DNA of 64,000 nt, from the NCBI GenBank assembly GCA_963822695.1, contig CAWGJH010000002.1, positions 1 through 64,000 on the forward strand, in the 5' to 3' direction. Both the position numbers and the translations under genes were made by a program. The notes below the pieces were generated by a model, which did no database searches, was not told where the DNA came from, and saw only the letters and a list, made by a program, of their open reading frames with translations. This document shows, in pieces, positions 53,658 through 63,657 of the stretch. Each line of letters opens with the position of its first letter. Position 1 is the stretch's first letter. The stretch is from GCA-003244245 sp963822695 (GTDB lineage Bacteria > Actinomycetota > Actinomycetes > Mycobacteriales > Pseudonocardiaceae).

Positions 53658-54817
53658 TCCCCAGTGGTTGACGCGCCTCCGGCGGTTGGTGGCTCCTCAG
53701 GAGCCGCTCCCCGCTGGAGGCGCGGAGACCCCCAGTCCGCGAGTACTGCGGCGGTGTCGGCGCCGGGCTTCGGTGGCGGTGCTGGCTGGTCCGGACAGGT
53801 GCGGGAGAACCGTGGTGCGGGGGCAGCCTGGGGTACCCCGCCGAGGGTGATGACGGTGCCGCGAGCCGCGATATGCGGGTGCGCGGGCACCTCGGCAAAC
53901 GACAGCACCGGTGCCACGCAGGCGTCGGTTCCTTCGAACACGGCCCCCCACTCGTCGCGGCTGCGACTGGCGAACGCGTCGGTGAAGCGCTGGCGCAACA
54001 CTGGCCACCCTGCCGGGTCCAGTTGCCCGGGCAGGTCCGCCTCGGTGAGCCCGAGGCCTTCCAGCAGCGCCGCATAGAACTGCGGTTCCAGCGCTCCAAC
54101 GGCGACGTAGCGACCGTCGGCGCAGGCGTAGGTGTCGTAGAACGGGGCGCCTGAATCGAGCAGGTTGCTCCCTCGCTGGTCACTCCACAGCCCGCAGGCG
54201 CGCAACGACCAGAACATCTGGGCCAGCGCGCTGACCCCGTCCACCATGGCGGCGTCGACAACCTGACCGGTACCCGACCGTTCCCGTTCCCACAGCGCCG
54301 CCAGGACTCCGAGCACCAGAAACATCGAGCCACCGCCGAAGTCTCCGACCAGGTTCAGCGGCGGCACCGGCTTGCCCCCCGCGTTCCCGACGGCGTGCAG
54401 CACGCCAGACAGCGCGATGTAGTTGATGTCGTGCCCGGCGCGGTCGGCCAGCGGGCCGTCCTGCCCCCATCCCGTCATCCGCGCGTACACCAGGGCCGGG
54501 TTGCGGGCATGGCAGTCGGCCGGGCCGACACCCAATCGCTCGGTGACACCGGGACGCAAGCCCTCGATCAGCACGTCGGCCCGCTCCACCAGCCGCAGCA
54601 CGGTTTCCCGACCGGAGGGGTCCTTCAAGTCACACGTCACTGAGCGCCGGCCGCGAAGCATCTGGTCCTCGGCGCCCGGAGCGAGCCGCAAGCCACCGGA
54701 GGGCCGTTCGATCCGCACCACGTCGGCTCCCAGATCCGCCAGCAGCATCGCCGCATGCGGTCCTGGACCGATCCCAGCCAGCTCGATCACCCGCAGCCCA
54801 ACCAGTGGACCCGGCAT
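53648..54817 (-). CDS. CoA-transferase family III (CaiB/BaiF), racemase-like
   Basis: 389 aa from the ATG at 54817, preceded by AAGGAGG. Signature MPGPLVGLRVIELAGIGPGP, LADLGADVVRIERP, RRSVTCDLKDPSGRE, and GHDINYIALSG with the catalytic Asp region. Could be alpha-methylacyl-CoA racemase or a related CoA-transferase; the exact substrate is unclear. The reading to 54961 adds unsupported residues. Convergent with rpoC, divergent from the rpsL promoter. Confidence 0.87.
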   Translation of the reverse strand: MPGPLVGLRVIELAGIGPGPHAAMLLADLGADVVRIERPSGGLRLAPGAEDQMLRGRRSVTCDLKDPSGRETVLRLVERADVLIEGLRPGVTERLGVGPADCHARNPALVYARMTGWGQDGPLADRAGHDINYIALSGVLHAVGNAGGKPVPPLNLVGDFGGGSMFLVLGVLAALWERERSGTGQVVDAAMVDGVSALAQMFWSLRACGLWSDQRGSNLLDSGAPFYDTYACADGRYVAVGALEPQFYAALLEGLGLTEADLPGQLDPAGWPVLRQRFTDAFASRSRDEWGAVFEGTDACVAPVLSFAEVPAHPHIAARGTVITLGGVPQAAPAPRFSRTCPDQPAPPPKPGADTAAVLADWGSPRLQRGAAPEEPPTAGGASTTGDQR

Positions 54818-54845
54818 CGGCGCGCCTCCTTGTCCTGACCCCGTT

Positions 54846-54875
54846 TTGACCCTGGGTGAATGGTCCAGGTATCCT
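54846..54875 (+). promoter_or_regulatory. Promoter upstream of rpsL
   Basis: TTGACC (54846-54851), 18-nt spacer, TATCCT (54870-54875). Well-shaped promoter for the str operon; leader of about 285 nt to rpsL. Another cluster could lie closer, but none is as clear. The remaining leader up to 55167 shows no gene. Confidence 0.55.
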
Positions 54876-55167
54876 GGTTGCCGGTCCCGACTCCGGTCGG
54901 GCCGCTCCGTATGCCTGTTGGCGGTGCACCCCTGGTGGTGTGGGTTCTGCAGAACTTCCACCTCCGGATCTGGCGCCGGTGCCGCCCAGCTCCCGTCGGG
55001 TTTACCCGATCGAGCGGCTGGGCTAACAGCGACACGCCCGAACGCGGGATACGGAGTGACCGGTCACACAGCACCATCGTGGGCCGGGCAGCGCTCCATA
55101 ACACAGCACCACATGACTAGCACCACATGACTACAGAGCAAGCGCAGAAGACGAAGAAAGCTGGTCC

Positions 55168-55542
55168 ATGCCTACCATCCAGCAGCTGGTCCGCAAGGGC
55201 CGCGAGGATAAGCTCGCGAAGACCAAGACCGCAGCGCTGAAGGGGAGCCCGCAGCGGCGCGGAGTGTGCACCCGCGTCTACACGACGACCCCGAAGAAGC
55301 CGAACTCGGCGCTGCGCAAGGTTGCCCGTGTGCGCCTGACCAGCCAGGTCGAGGTGACGGCTTACATTCCGGGTGAGGGCCACAACCTCCAGGAGCACTC
55401 CATCGTCCTGGTGCGCGGTGGGCGGGTGAAGGACCTTCCCGGTGTCCGCTACAAGATCATTCGGGGGTCACTGGACACCCAGGGCGTGAAGGGCCGTAAG
55501 CAGGCCCGCAGTCGCTACGGTGCGAAGAAGGAGAAAGGCTGA
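55168..55542 (+). CDS. rpsL: 30S ribosomal protein S12
   Basis: 124 aa. Contains TPKKPNSALRKVARV and GGRVKDLPGVRY, so the Lys residues at positions equivalent to 43 and 88 are the streptomycin-sensitive type. Its stop overlaps the rpsG start by 1 nt (TGATG). Confidence 0.97.
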   Translation: MPTIQQLVRKGREDKLAKTKTAALKGSPQRRGVCTRVYTTTPKKPNSALRKVARVRLTSQVEVTAYIPGEGHNLQEHSIVLVRGGRVKDLPGVRYKIIRGSLDTQGVKGRKQARSRYGAKKEKG

Positions 55543-56012
55543 TGCCTCGCAAGGGTCCCGCCCCGAAGCGGCCGCTGTACTCCGACCCGGTCTACGGATC
55601 GCCAGTGGTCACGCAGCTCGTGAACAAGGTCCTCGTGCGGGGTAAGCGCTCGGTGGCGGAGAGGATCGTGTACCGGGCGTTGGAGGGCTGCCGGGACAAG
55701 ACTGGTACCGACCCGGTGGTGACCCTCAAGCGCGCGCTGGACAACGTCAAGCCCGCGATCGAGGTGAAGAGCCGCCGCGTCGGTGGCGCTACCTACCAGG
55801 TTCCGGTCGAGGTGCGCCCGGTGCGCTCCACCACGCTCGCGCTTCGCTGGCTGATCACTTTTTCCCGACAGCGGCGGGAAAAGACCATGGTCGATCGCCT
55901 GATGAATGAACTGCTCGACGCCAGCAACGGCCTCGGGGCGAGCGTGAAACGCCGCGAGGACACCCACAAGATGGCCGAGTCGAACAAGGCCTTCGCGCAC
56001 TACCGCTGGTGA
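55542..56012 (+). CDS. rpsG: 30S ribosomal protein S7
   Basis: 156 aa, MPRKGPAPKRPLYSDPVYGSP at the start, RSTTLALRWLITFSRQRREK in the centre. Organises the 3' domain of 16S rRNA. Translational overlap with rpsL. Confidence 0.97.
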   Translation: MPRKGPAPKRPLYSDPVYGSPVVTQLVNKVLVRGKRSVAERIVYRALEGCRDKTGTDPVVTLKRALDNVKPAIEVKSRRVGGATYQVPVEVRPVRSTTLALRWLITFSRQRREKTMVDRLMNELLDASNGLGASVKRREDTHKMAESNKAFAHYRW

Positions 56013-56047
56013 CGAACCACTCTCGAGACAGCTAGGGATGAATTCTC

Positions 56048-58144
56048 GTGGCACGTGAAGTGCTGACCGACCTCGCCAGAGTTCGTAACATCGGAATCAT
56101 GGCGCATATCGACGCTGGCAAAACCACCACGACCGAGCGGGTCCTGTTCTACACCGGGATCAACTACAAGATCGGTGAGGTGCACGACGGCGCCGCCACG
56201 ATGGACTGGATGGAAGAGGAGCAAAAGCGGGGCATCACCATCACCTCCGCTGCGACCACCACCTTCTGGAACGACCACCAGATCAACATCATTGACACCC
56301 CGGGTCACGTCGACTTCACCGTCGAGGTGGAGCGCTCGCTTCGGGTGCTCGATGGCGCCGTCGCGGTCTTCGATGGCAAGGAGGGCGTCGAGCCCCAGTC
56401 CGAGACGGTGTGGCGGCAAGCTGATAAGTACGATGTCCCGCGCATCTGTTTCGTCAACAAGATGGACAAGATGGGCGCGGACTTCTACTTCACGGTGCGT
56501 ACCATCCGTGAGCGGCTCGGCGCTCAGCCGCTGGTCGTCCAGCTGCCGATCGGTTCCGAGGCTGACTTCCAGGGTGTCGTCGATCTGGTCGGAATGCGGG
56601 CGCTGACCTGGCGCGGGGAAGTTCAGAAGGGTGAGGACTACACCGTCGAGGCGATTCCGGCAAACCTGGTCGAGACGGCGAACGAGTACCGGGAGAAACT
56701 CCTCGAGGCCGTCGCTGAGGCCGACGACGAACTCATGGAACTCTACGTCGGCGGCCAAGAGCTCAGCACCAGGCAGATCAAGGCCGGTATCCGCAAGCTC
56801 ACTGTGCGCAGCCAGGCCTACCCGGTGCTGTGCGGCTCGGCCTTTAAGAACAAAGGCGTGCAGCCGATGCTGGACGCGGTGATCGATTACCTGCCGTCGC
56901 CGCTGGATGTGCCGCCGATGGTGGGGCTGCTGCCCGACGGCACGTCGGCAATCCGGAAGCCCTCGATTGAGGAGCCGTTCTCCGCGCTGGCCTTCAAGAT
57001 TGCTGCGCACCCCTTCTTCGGGAAACTGACCTACGTCCGGGTCTACTCCGGTAGGATCGGCACCGGCTCGCAGGTGATCAACTCGACCAAGGAGCGCAAG
57101 GAGCGCATCGGCAAGCTTTTCCAGATGCACTCCAACAAGGAAAACCCGGTCGAGGAAGCCCGAGCCGGTCACATCTACGCGATGATCGGCTTGAAGGAGA
57201 CGACTACCGGTGACACGCTGTGCGACCCGCACGCGCCGATCGTCCTGGAGTCGATGACTTTCCCGGAACCGGTCATCCAGGTCGCCATCGAGCCCAAGAC
57301 CAAGAGCGATCAGGAGAAGCTGGGCACGGCCATCCAGAAGTTGGCCGAGGAGGATCCCACCTTCCAGGTCAAGCTTGACGACGAAACCGGTCAGACGATC
57401 ATTGCCGGGATGGGTGAGCTGCACCTCGAAGTGCTGGTGAACCGGATGCGCAGCGATTTCAAGGTTGAGGCGAATATCGGCAAACCGCAGGTGGCTTACC
57501 GGGAGACGATCCGCAAGACGGTGGAGAAGCTTGAGTACACCCACCGCAAGCAGACGGGTGGTTCCGGCCAGTTCGCCCGCGTGCTCATCAAGCTGGAGCC
57601 GCTACAGACCACTGATGGCGCGCTCTACGAGTTCGACAACAAGGTCACCGGTGGACGGATTCCCAGGGAATACATCCCATCGGTTGATGCCGGGGCGCAG
57701 GACGCCATGCAGTATGGCATCCTCGCAGGCTATCCGCTGGTCGGTCTGAAGGTCACCCTGCTGGATGGCGCGTACCACGAGGTGGACTCCTCCGAGATGG
57801 CCTTCAAGATTGCCGGCTCGATGGCGTTTAAAGAGGCTGCGCGCAAGGCTGGTCCGGTGATCCTGGAGCCGATGATGGCGGTCGAGGTGACCACGCCCGA
57901 GGACTACATGGGCGACGTCATTGGTGACCTCAATTCACGGCGAGGTCAGATTCAGCACATGGAGGAGCGCAGCGGTTCCCGCGTCATCAAGGCGTTGGTG
58001 CCGCTGTCGGAGATGTTCGGATACGTCGGCGACCTGCGGTCGCGGACCCAGGGTCGGGCGAACTACACGATGCAGTTCGACTCTTATGCCGAGGTCCCGG
58101 CCAACGTGTCCAAGGAGATTATCGCGAAGGCGACGGGTGAGTGA
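56048..58144 (+). CDS. fusA: Elongation factor G
   Basis: 698 aa, GTG start (VAREVLTDLARVRNIGIMAH). G1 AHIDAGKTT, G3 DTPGHVDF, G4 NKMDKM. Domains II-V follow with GMGELHLEV and GRIPREYIPSV. Catalyses translocation. Between rpsG and tuf, the usual actinobacterial order. Confidence 0.97.
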   Translation: MAREVLTDLARVRNIGIMAHIDAGKTTTTERVLFYTGINYKIGEVHDGAATMDWMEEEQKRGITITSAATTTFWNDHQINIIDTPGHVDFTVEVERSLRVLDGAVAVFDGKEGVEPQSETVWRQADKYDVPRICFVNKMDKMGADFYFTVRTIRERLGAQPLVVQLPIGSEADFQGVVDLVGMRALTWRGEVQKGEDYTVEAIPANLVETANEYREKLLEAVAEADDELMELYVGGQELSTRQIKAGIRKLTVRSQAYPVLCGSAFKNKGVQPMLDAVIDYLPSPLDVPPMVGLLPDGTSAIRKPSIEEPFSALAFKIAAHPFFGKLTYVRVYSGRIGTGSQVINSTKERKERIGKLFQMHSNKENPVEEARAGHIYAMIGLKETTTGDTLCDPHAPIVLESMTFPEPVIQVAIEPKTKSDQEKLGTAIQKLAEEDPTFQVKLDDETGQTIIAGMGELHLEVLVNRMRSDFKVEANIGKPQVAYRETIRKTVEKLEYTHRKQTGGSGQFARVLIKLEPLQTTDGALYEFDNKVTGGRIPREYIPSVDAGAQDAMQYGILAGYPLVGLKVTLLDGAYHEVDSSEMAFKIAGSMAFKEAARKAGPVILEPMMAVEVTTPEDYMGDVIGDLNSRRGQIQHMEERSGSRVIKALVPLSEMFGYVGDLRSRTQGRANYTMQFDSYAEVPANVSKEIIAKATGE

Positions 58145-58306
58145 TGCCGTGATTCTCTCCGGCTGCGGCTAGCCGCGGCAGCGGGCACCGGGGCACCTCA
58201 CGGAGGTCCGCGCGAGACCACCTGACAGCATGCCGCTCTATCAGGACCGGCGACGGTCCCGCTGATCCAGCGGATCCAAGAGAACGAGTCCAGGAGGACG
58301 AGACCA

Positions 58307-59500
<1,194 letters not shown>

Positions 59501-59503
59501 GGC

Positions 59504-59573
59504 GGGGGCCATGCCCTCGTGAGTGGCATTGGGTGTTATCACGCTGTTATTCACTCACGAGGGCATGGCCCCC
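59504..59573. terminator. 22-bp perfect stem with 26-nt loop after tuf
   Basis: GGGGGCCATGCCCTCGTGAG plus TG on the left, the exact reverse complement on the right (59552-59573). No T-run follows. The long perfect stem with AT-rich loop could be a terminator or a repeated palindromic element. Confidence 0.75.
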
Positions 59574-59689
59574 CGATTTGGTCAGCGATCACGTATCGCT
59601 TACGATGAACTGCGGTGCGACACACCCGACTGCGGGGACCGGTGTGTGGGGCGGGGCACTTACCCAGGTCAGGTCCCGCCGGTACGACG

Positions 59690-59740
59690 AGGCCAGCGAC
59701 ACGAGACCCAGCGACACGAGATCAGCGATACGAGACTGAC
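59690..59740. repeat. Three imperfect 14-15-bp repeats before rpsJ
   Basis: CAGCGACACGAGA occurs twice and CAGCGATACGAGA once just upstream of the S10 operon. Possibly a regulatory or slippage repeat. Confidence 0.5.
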
Positions 59741-59756
59741 AGGACGGCAAGCCACC

Positions 59757-60062
59757 ATGGCGGGACAGAAGATCCGCATCCGGCTCAAAGCCTACGACCA
59801 CGAGGCAATCGACGCTTCCGCGCGCAAGATCGTCGAGACCGTGACGCGCACCGGTGCTCGGGTCGTCGGACCGGTGCCGCTGCCGACCGAGAAGAACGTG
59901 TACTGCGTTATCCGTTCGCCGCACAAGGACAAGGACTCGCGGGAGCACTTCGAGATGCGCACGCACAAGCGGTTGATCGACATTCTTGACCCGACGCCGA
60001 AGACGGTGGACGCGCTGATGCGCATCGACCTGCCGGCCAGCGTCAACGTCAACATCCAGTAA
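59757..60062 (+). CDS. rpsJ: 30S ribosomal protein S10 (NusE)
   Basis: 101 aa from the ATG at 59757: MAGQKIRIRLKAYDHEAIDA, EKNVYCVIRSPHKDKDSREH, ending SVNVNIQ. The frame extending to 59523 is not used. First gene of the S10 operon; also an antitermination partner of NusB. Confidence 0.97.
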   Translation: MAGQKIRIRLKAYDHEAIDASARKIVETVTRTGARVVGPVPLPTEKNVYCVIRSPHKDKDSREHFEMRTHKRLIDILDPTPKTVDALMRIDLPASVNVNIQ

Positions 60063-60138
60063 GGCCGGGAGAATGACAGCGACTGATTTCGACCATCAGG
60101 TCAGTGGGATCGTGAGCGGAATCGTTGGGGGAGGAATC

Positions 60139-60780
60139 GTGCGGGGGATACTGGGCACCAAGCTTGGGATGACCCAGGTCTTCGACGAGAACAACAGGAT
60201 CGTCCCGGTCACCGTGGTAGCGGCCGGTCCGTGCGTGGTGACCCAGATCCGTACCCCAGAGAAGGACGGCTATCCCGCCGTGCAGCTGGCCTACGGCGCC
60301 ATCGACCCGCGCAAGGTGACCAAGCCGGTGGCCGGGCACTACGCGGCGGTGGGTGTCACGCCGCGGCGCCACCTGGTCGAGCTGCGCACCGCCGACGCGA
60401 CCGACTACCAGCTCGGCCAGGAGGTCACCGCTGAGGTGTTCACCGCCGGAGACGTGGTCGACGTGGTCGGCACCAGCAAGGGTAAGGGCACCGCTGGGGT
60501 GATGAAGCGGCACGGCTTCGGCGGTCTCGGCGCTAGCCACGGCACTCAGCGTAAGCATCGCTCACCGGGTTCGATCGGTGGCTGCGCCACGCCGAGTCGG
60601 GTGTTCAAGGGAACCCGGATGGCCGGCCGGATGGGCAACGTCCGGGTGAGCACCCAGAACCTCACCGTGCACGGGGTTGACGTGGAGTCGGGACTGTTGC
60701 TGATCAAGGGTGCACTGCCCGGCCCGAAGGGCGGCTTGGTGCTGGTCAAGACGGCGGTGAAGGGTGGTGCGCAGCAGTGA
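60139..60780 (+). CDS. rplC: 50S ribosomal protein L3
   Basis: 213 aa from the GTG at 60139 with GGGGGAGGAATC upstream, giving VRGILGTKLGMTQVFDE as the natural N-terminus. Signature GGLGASHGTQRKHRSPGSIG and RVFKGTRMAGRMG. The frame to 60073 would add about 22 residues; a weak site is before it. Confidence 0.95.
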   Translation: MRGILGTKLGMTQVFDENNRIVPVTVVAAGPCVVTQIRTPEKDGYPAVQLAYGAIDPRKVTKPVAGHYAAVGVTPRRHLVELRTADATDYQLGQEVTAEVFTAGDVVDVVGTSKGKGTAGVMKRHGFGGLGASHGTQRKHRSPGSIGGCATPSRVFKGTRMAGRMGNVRVSTQNLTVHGVDVESGLLLIKGALPGPKGGLVLVKTAVKGGAQQ

Positions 60781-61445
60781 GACCAGAAGTGCGAACAGTT
60801 GAGATCCGTACCCCGGACGGCGTCACTGCAGGCACTGCTGAGCTGCCCGCTGAGGTCTTCGACGTGCCGGCGAACATCCCGTTGATGCATCAGGTGGTGG
60901 TCGCCCAGCTGGCTGCGGCACGGCAAGGCACGCACTGCACCAAGACCCGAGGCGATGTCAGCGGTGGGGGCAGCAAGCCCTACCGGCAAAAAGGCACCGG
61001 GCGAGCCCGCCAGGGTTCGATCCGGGCTCCCCAGTTCACTGGCGGTGGCATTGTGCACGGTCCCACGCCGCGCGACTACAGCCAGCGCACCCCGAAGAAG
61101 ATGAAAGCGGCCGCGCTGCGCGGTGCGCTGTCGGACCGGGCCCGCGACGGACGGGTGCACGTGGTCTCCGAACTGGTCTCGGGTGACGCGCCGTCCACCA
61201 AGGCTGCTCGCACGGTCCTCGATGCGCTGGCGGGCCGGAACAGCAAGCTGCTGGTAGTGATCAGCCGCGCCGACGAGGTGGGTCGGCGGAGCGTGCGCAA
61301 CCTCCGTTCGGTTCACGTGCTGACCCCAGACCAGCTCAACACCTACGACGTGCTGAGCAACGACGACGTGGTGTTCACCGCAGACGCCCTGCAGGCATTC
61401 CTGGCCGGGCGCGGCGCCACCGCGGTGCAGGAGGCAGCTCGATGA
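60777..61445 (+). CDS. rplD: 50S ribosomal protein L4
   Basis: 222 aa, GTG start overlapping rplC by 4 nt. Contains the exit-tunnel loop GGGSKPYRQKGTGRARQGS. May also regulate the S10 operon in some species. Confidence 0.96.
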   Translation: MRPEVRTVEIRTPDGVTAGTAELPAEVFDVPANIPLMHQVVVAQLAAARQGTHCTKTRGDVSGGGSKPYRQKGTGRARQGSIRAPQFTGGGIVHGPTPRDYSQRTPKKMKAAALRGALSDRARDGRVHVVSELVSGDAPSTKAARTVLDALAGRNSKLLVVISRADEVGRRSVRNLRSVHVLTPDQLNTYDVLSNDDVVFTADALQAFLAGRGATAVQEAAR

Positions 61446-61741
61446 TCCCCGATCCCCGCGACGTGATCCGCAAACCGGTCATCTCGGAGAAGAGCTACGG
61501 GCTGCTGGATCAGCAGAAGTACACCTTTGTGGTCGCACCAGACGCCAACAAGACCGAGATCAAGATTGCTATCGAGAAGATCTTCGGCGTGCGGGTGGTG
61601 AGCGTCAACACGCTCAACCGCCCAGGCAAGCGCAAGCGCACCAAGTTCGGGTATGGCAAACGCAAAGACACCAAGCGGGCGATCGTGACCCTGTCCGCGC
61701 AGAGCAAGCCGATCGAGATCTTCGGCGGACCGGCCGCGTGA
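61442..61741 (+). CDS. rplW: 50S ribosomal protein L23
   Basis: 99 aa, ATG overlapping rplD by 4 nt: MIPDPRDVIRKPVISEKSYG, then VNTLNRPGKRKRTKFG. Docking site for trigger factor and SRP at the exit. Confidence 0.96.
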   Translation: MIPDPRDVIRKPVISEKSYGLLDQQKYTFVVAPDANKTEIKIAIEKIFGVRVVSVNTLNRPGKRKRTKFGYGKRKDTKRAIVTLSAQSKPIEIFGGPAA

Positions 61742-61757
61742 GCGAGGACGGATAGAC

Positions 61758-62591
61758 ATGGGTATCCGCAAGTACAAGCCGACGACCTCGGGCCGTCGCG
61801 GCGCCAGCGTCTCCGACTTTGCTGAGATCACCCGGGATCACCCGGAGAAGTCGCTGGTCCGACCGCTGCACAGCAAGGGCGGTCGCAACGCCTACGGCCG
61901 GATCACCACCCGGCACCAGGGTGGTGGCCACAAGCGCGCCTACCGCCTGATCGATTTCCGGCGGGCGGATAAGGACGGTGTGCCGGCGAAGGTCGCGCAC
62001 ATCGAGTACGACCCGAACCGCACCGCGCGGATCGCCCTGTTGCACTACGCCGACGGCGAGAAGCGGTACATCATCGCCCCGGAGAAGCTGCGTCAGGGCG
62101 ACACTGTGGAGAACGGGCCCAGGGCCGACATCAAGCCAGGCAACAACCTGCCGTTGCGCAACATCCCGGTCGGGACGGTGGTGCACGCGATCGAGCTCCG
62201 TCCGGGTGGCGGGGCGAAGATTGCTCGCTCGGCTGGCGCGCGGGTCCAACTGGTGGCCAAGGACGGTCCCTACGGCCAGCTGCGGATGCCCTCAGGTGAG
62301 ATTCGCAACGTCGATGTCCGGTGTCGCGCCACGGTGGGCGAGGTCGGCAACTCCGAACAAGGCAACATCAACTGGGGCAAGGCGGGCCGGATGCGCTGGA
62401 AGGGCAAGCGCCCCACGGTTCGAGGTGTTGTGATGAACCCGGTCGACCACCCACATGGGGGTGGGGAGGGCAAGACCTCCGGTGGGCGCCACCCGGTGAA
62501 CCCGGCTGGTAAGCCCGAAGGCCGCACCCGGCGCCACAAGGCCAGCGACACGCTGATCCTGCGCCGTCGCCGTACCGGCAAAAAGCGCTGA
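61758..62591 (+). CDS. rplB: 50S ribosomal protein L2
   Basis: 277 aa: MGIRKYKPTTSGRRGASVSD, NRTARIALLHYADGEKRYII, VRGVVMNPVDHPHGGGEGK. The last is the conserved peptidyl-transferase loop. Confidence 0.97.
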   Translation: MGIRKYKPTTSGRRGASVSDFAEITRDHPEKSLVRPLHSKGGRNAYGRITTRHQGGGHKRAYRLIDFRRADKDGVPAKVAHIEYDPNRTARIALLHYADGEKRYIIAPEKLRQGDTVENGPRADIKPGNNLPLRNIPVGTVVHAIELRPGGGAKIARSAGARVQLVAKDGPYGQLRMPSGEIRNVDVRCRATVGEVGNSEQGNINWGKAGRMRWKGKRPTVRGVVMNPVDHPHGGGEGKTSGGRHPVNPAGKPEGRTRRHKASDTLILRRRRTGKKR

Positions 62592-62607
62592 CCAGGAGGG
62601 TGCAAGC

Positions 62608-62889
62608 ATGCCACGAAGCCTGAAAAAGGGCCCGTTCGTCGATGACCACCTGCTCAAGAAGGTGGATGCGCACAACGAAGCCGGCACTAAGCAGGTCATC
62701 AGAACTTGGTCGCGCCGTTCCACGATCATTCCCGACATGATCGGCCACACCATCGCGGTGCACGACGGGCGTAAGCACGTCCCGGTGTTCGTCACTGAGG
62801 CGATGGTCGGTCACAAGCTGGGTGAGTTCGCCCCGACCCGCACGTTCCGGGGTCACATCAAGGACGACCGCCGGGCGCGGCGCCGCTGA
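62608..62889 (+). CDS. rpsS: 30S ribosomal protein S19
   Basis: 93 aa: MPRSLKKGPFVDDHLLKKVD, HNGRKHVPV-type centre as VHDGRKHVPVFVTEAMVGHK and GEFAPTRTFRGH. Followed by an unusual 102-nt gap before rplV. Confidence 0.96.
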   Translation: MPRSLKKGPFVDDHLLKKVDAHNEAGTKQVIRTWSRRSTIIPDMIGHTIAVHDGRKHVPVFVTEAMVGHKLGEFAPTRTFRGHIKDDRRARRR

Positions 62890-62991
62890 GCCGCTTGAGG
62901 AGATGTCTGATACCGCAACTCAGCTATTAGCCATGAAGTACCGTAGTGTGGCGCCGGATATACTGATGCGTTACGAACAAGGAGTAGAGAA
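62890..62991 (+). promoter_or_regulatory. Spacer with possible promoter before rplV
   Basis: An AT-richer gap in a normally tight operon. A TATACT lies at about 62959-62964 with no good -35. A GATAC-CGC segment is not a hairpin. Possibly an internal promoter; weak. Confidence 0.25.
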
Positions 62992-63657
62992 GTGACAGAG
63001 GCGACTGATGAGGCTCCGCGTGCGGTGGCTCGGGCTCGCTACGTGCCGATGAGTGCGAGAAAGGTGCGACGTGTCGTCAACCTGGTTCGCGGAAAGCACA
63101 CTGGAGAGGCTCTGTCGATTCTTCGTTTCGCACCACAGGCCGCAGCCCGGCCCGTGCTCAAGGTCGTGGAAAGCGCGATGGCGAACGCAGAGAACAACAT
63201 GGACCTTGACCCGGATACGCTCGTGATCCAGCGTATCTACGTAGACGAGGGAAAGACCCTTCCTCGTTTCCGGCCCCGTGCGCAAGGCCGGGCCTACAAG
63301 ATCCGCAAGCGCACCAGCCACATCACCGTGGAGGTCGAGGCGGTGCCGGAGCGTCGCGTCACCGGTCGGTCCCGCGGTGGTCGGGCCGGCACTGTCGGGC
63401 CGGCACTGGTCGGGCCGGCACTGGTCGGCAGGCAGGCGCCAGCACAAAGGCCACCCAGACAAGGAGTGCCCGCTAGTGGGTCAGAAGATCAACCCGCACG
63501 GCTTCAGGCTCGGCATCTCGACCGACTGGAAGTCCCGCTGGTACGCGGACAAGCAGTATGCGGAGTACGTCAAGGAAGACGTCGCGATCCGCAGGTTGCT
63601 GTCCAAGGGCATGGAGCGGGCGGGCATCGCCAAGGTCGAGATCGAGCGCACCCGTGA
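62992..63657 (+). CDS. rplV: 50S ribosomal protein L22, C-terminus apparently frameshifted
   Basis: GTG start with AAGGAG upstream. The first 125 codons are L22: ARYVPMSARKVRRVVNLVRG, AENNMDLDPDTLVIQRIYVD, GRAYKIRKRTSHITVEVE. After residue 130 the reading runs through a GTCGGGCCGGCACTG repeat and 180 nt into rpsC, giving a 221-aa product. One copy of the repeat is 1 nt short (single G at 63394). Restoring that G gives a stop TAG at 63475-63477 overlapping the rpsC GTG, the expected arrangement. So probably 1-nt loss, error or true extension. Confidence 0.85.
   Translation: MTEATDEAPRAVARARYVPMSARKVRRVVNLVRGKHTGEALSILRFAPQAAARPVLKVVESAMANAENNMDLDPDTLVIQRIYVDEGKTLPRFRPRAQGRAYKIRKRTSHITVEVEAVPERRVTGRSRGGRAGTVGPALVGPALVGRQAPAQRPPRQGVPASGSEDQPARLQARHLDRLEVPLVRGQAVCGVRQGRRRDPQVAVQGHGAGGHRQGRDRAHP
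63384..63425. repeat. Tandem GTCGGGCCGGCACTG repeat in rplV
   Basis: Three near-perfect copies of 15 bp, the second one base shorter. Slippage-prone. Confidence 0.85.

Noticed and set aside
56000..57544. 514-codon - strand ORF over fusA
   Set aside because: Shadow of fusA; no ribosome site or domain.
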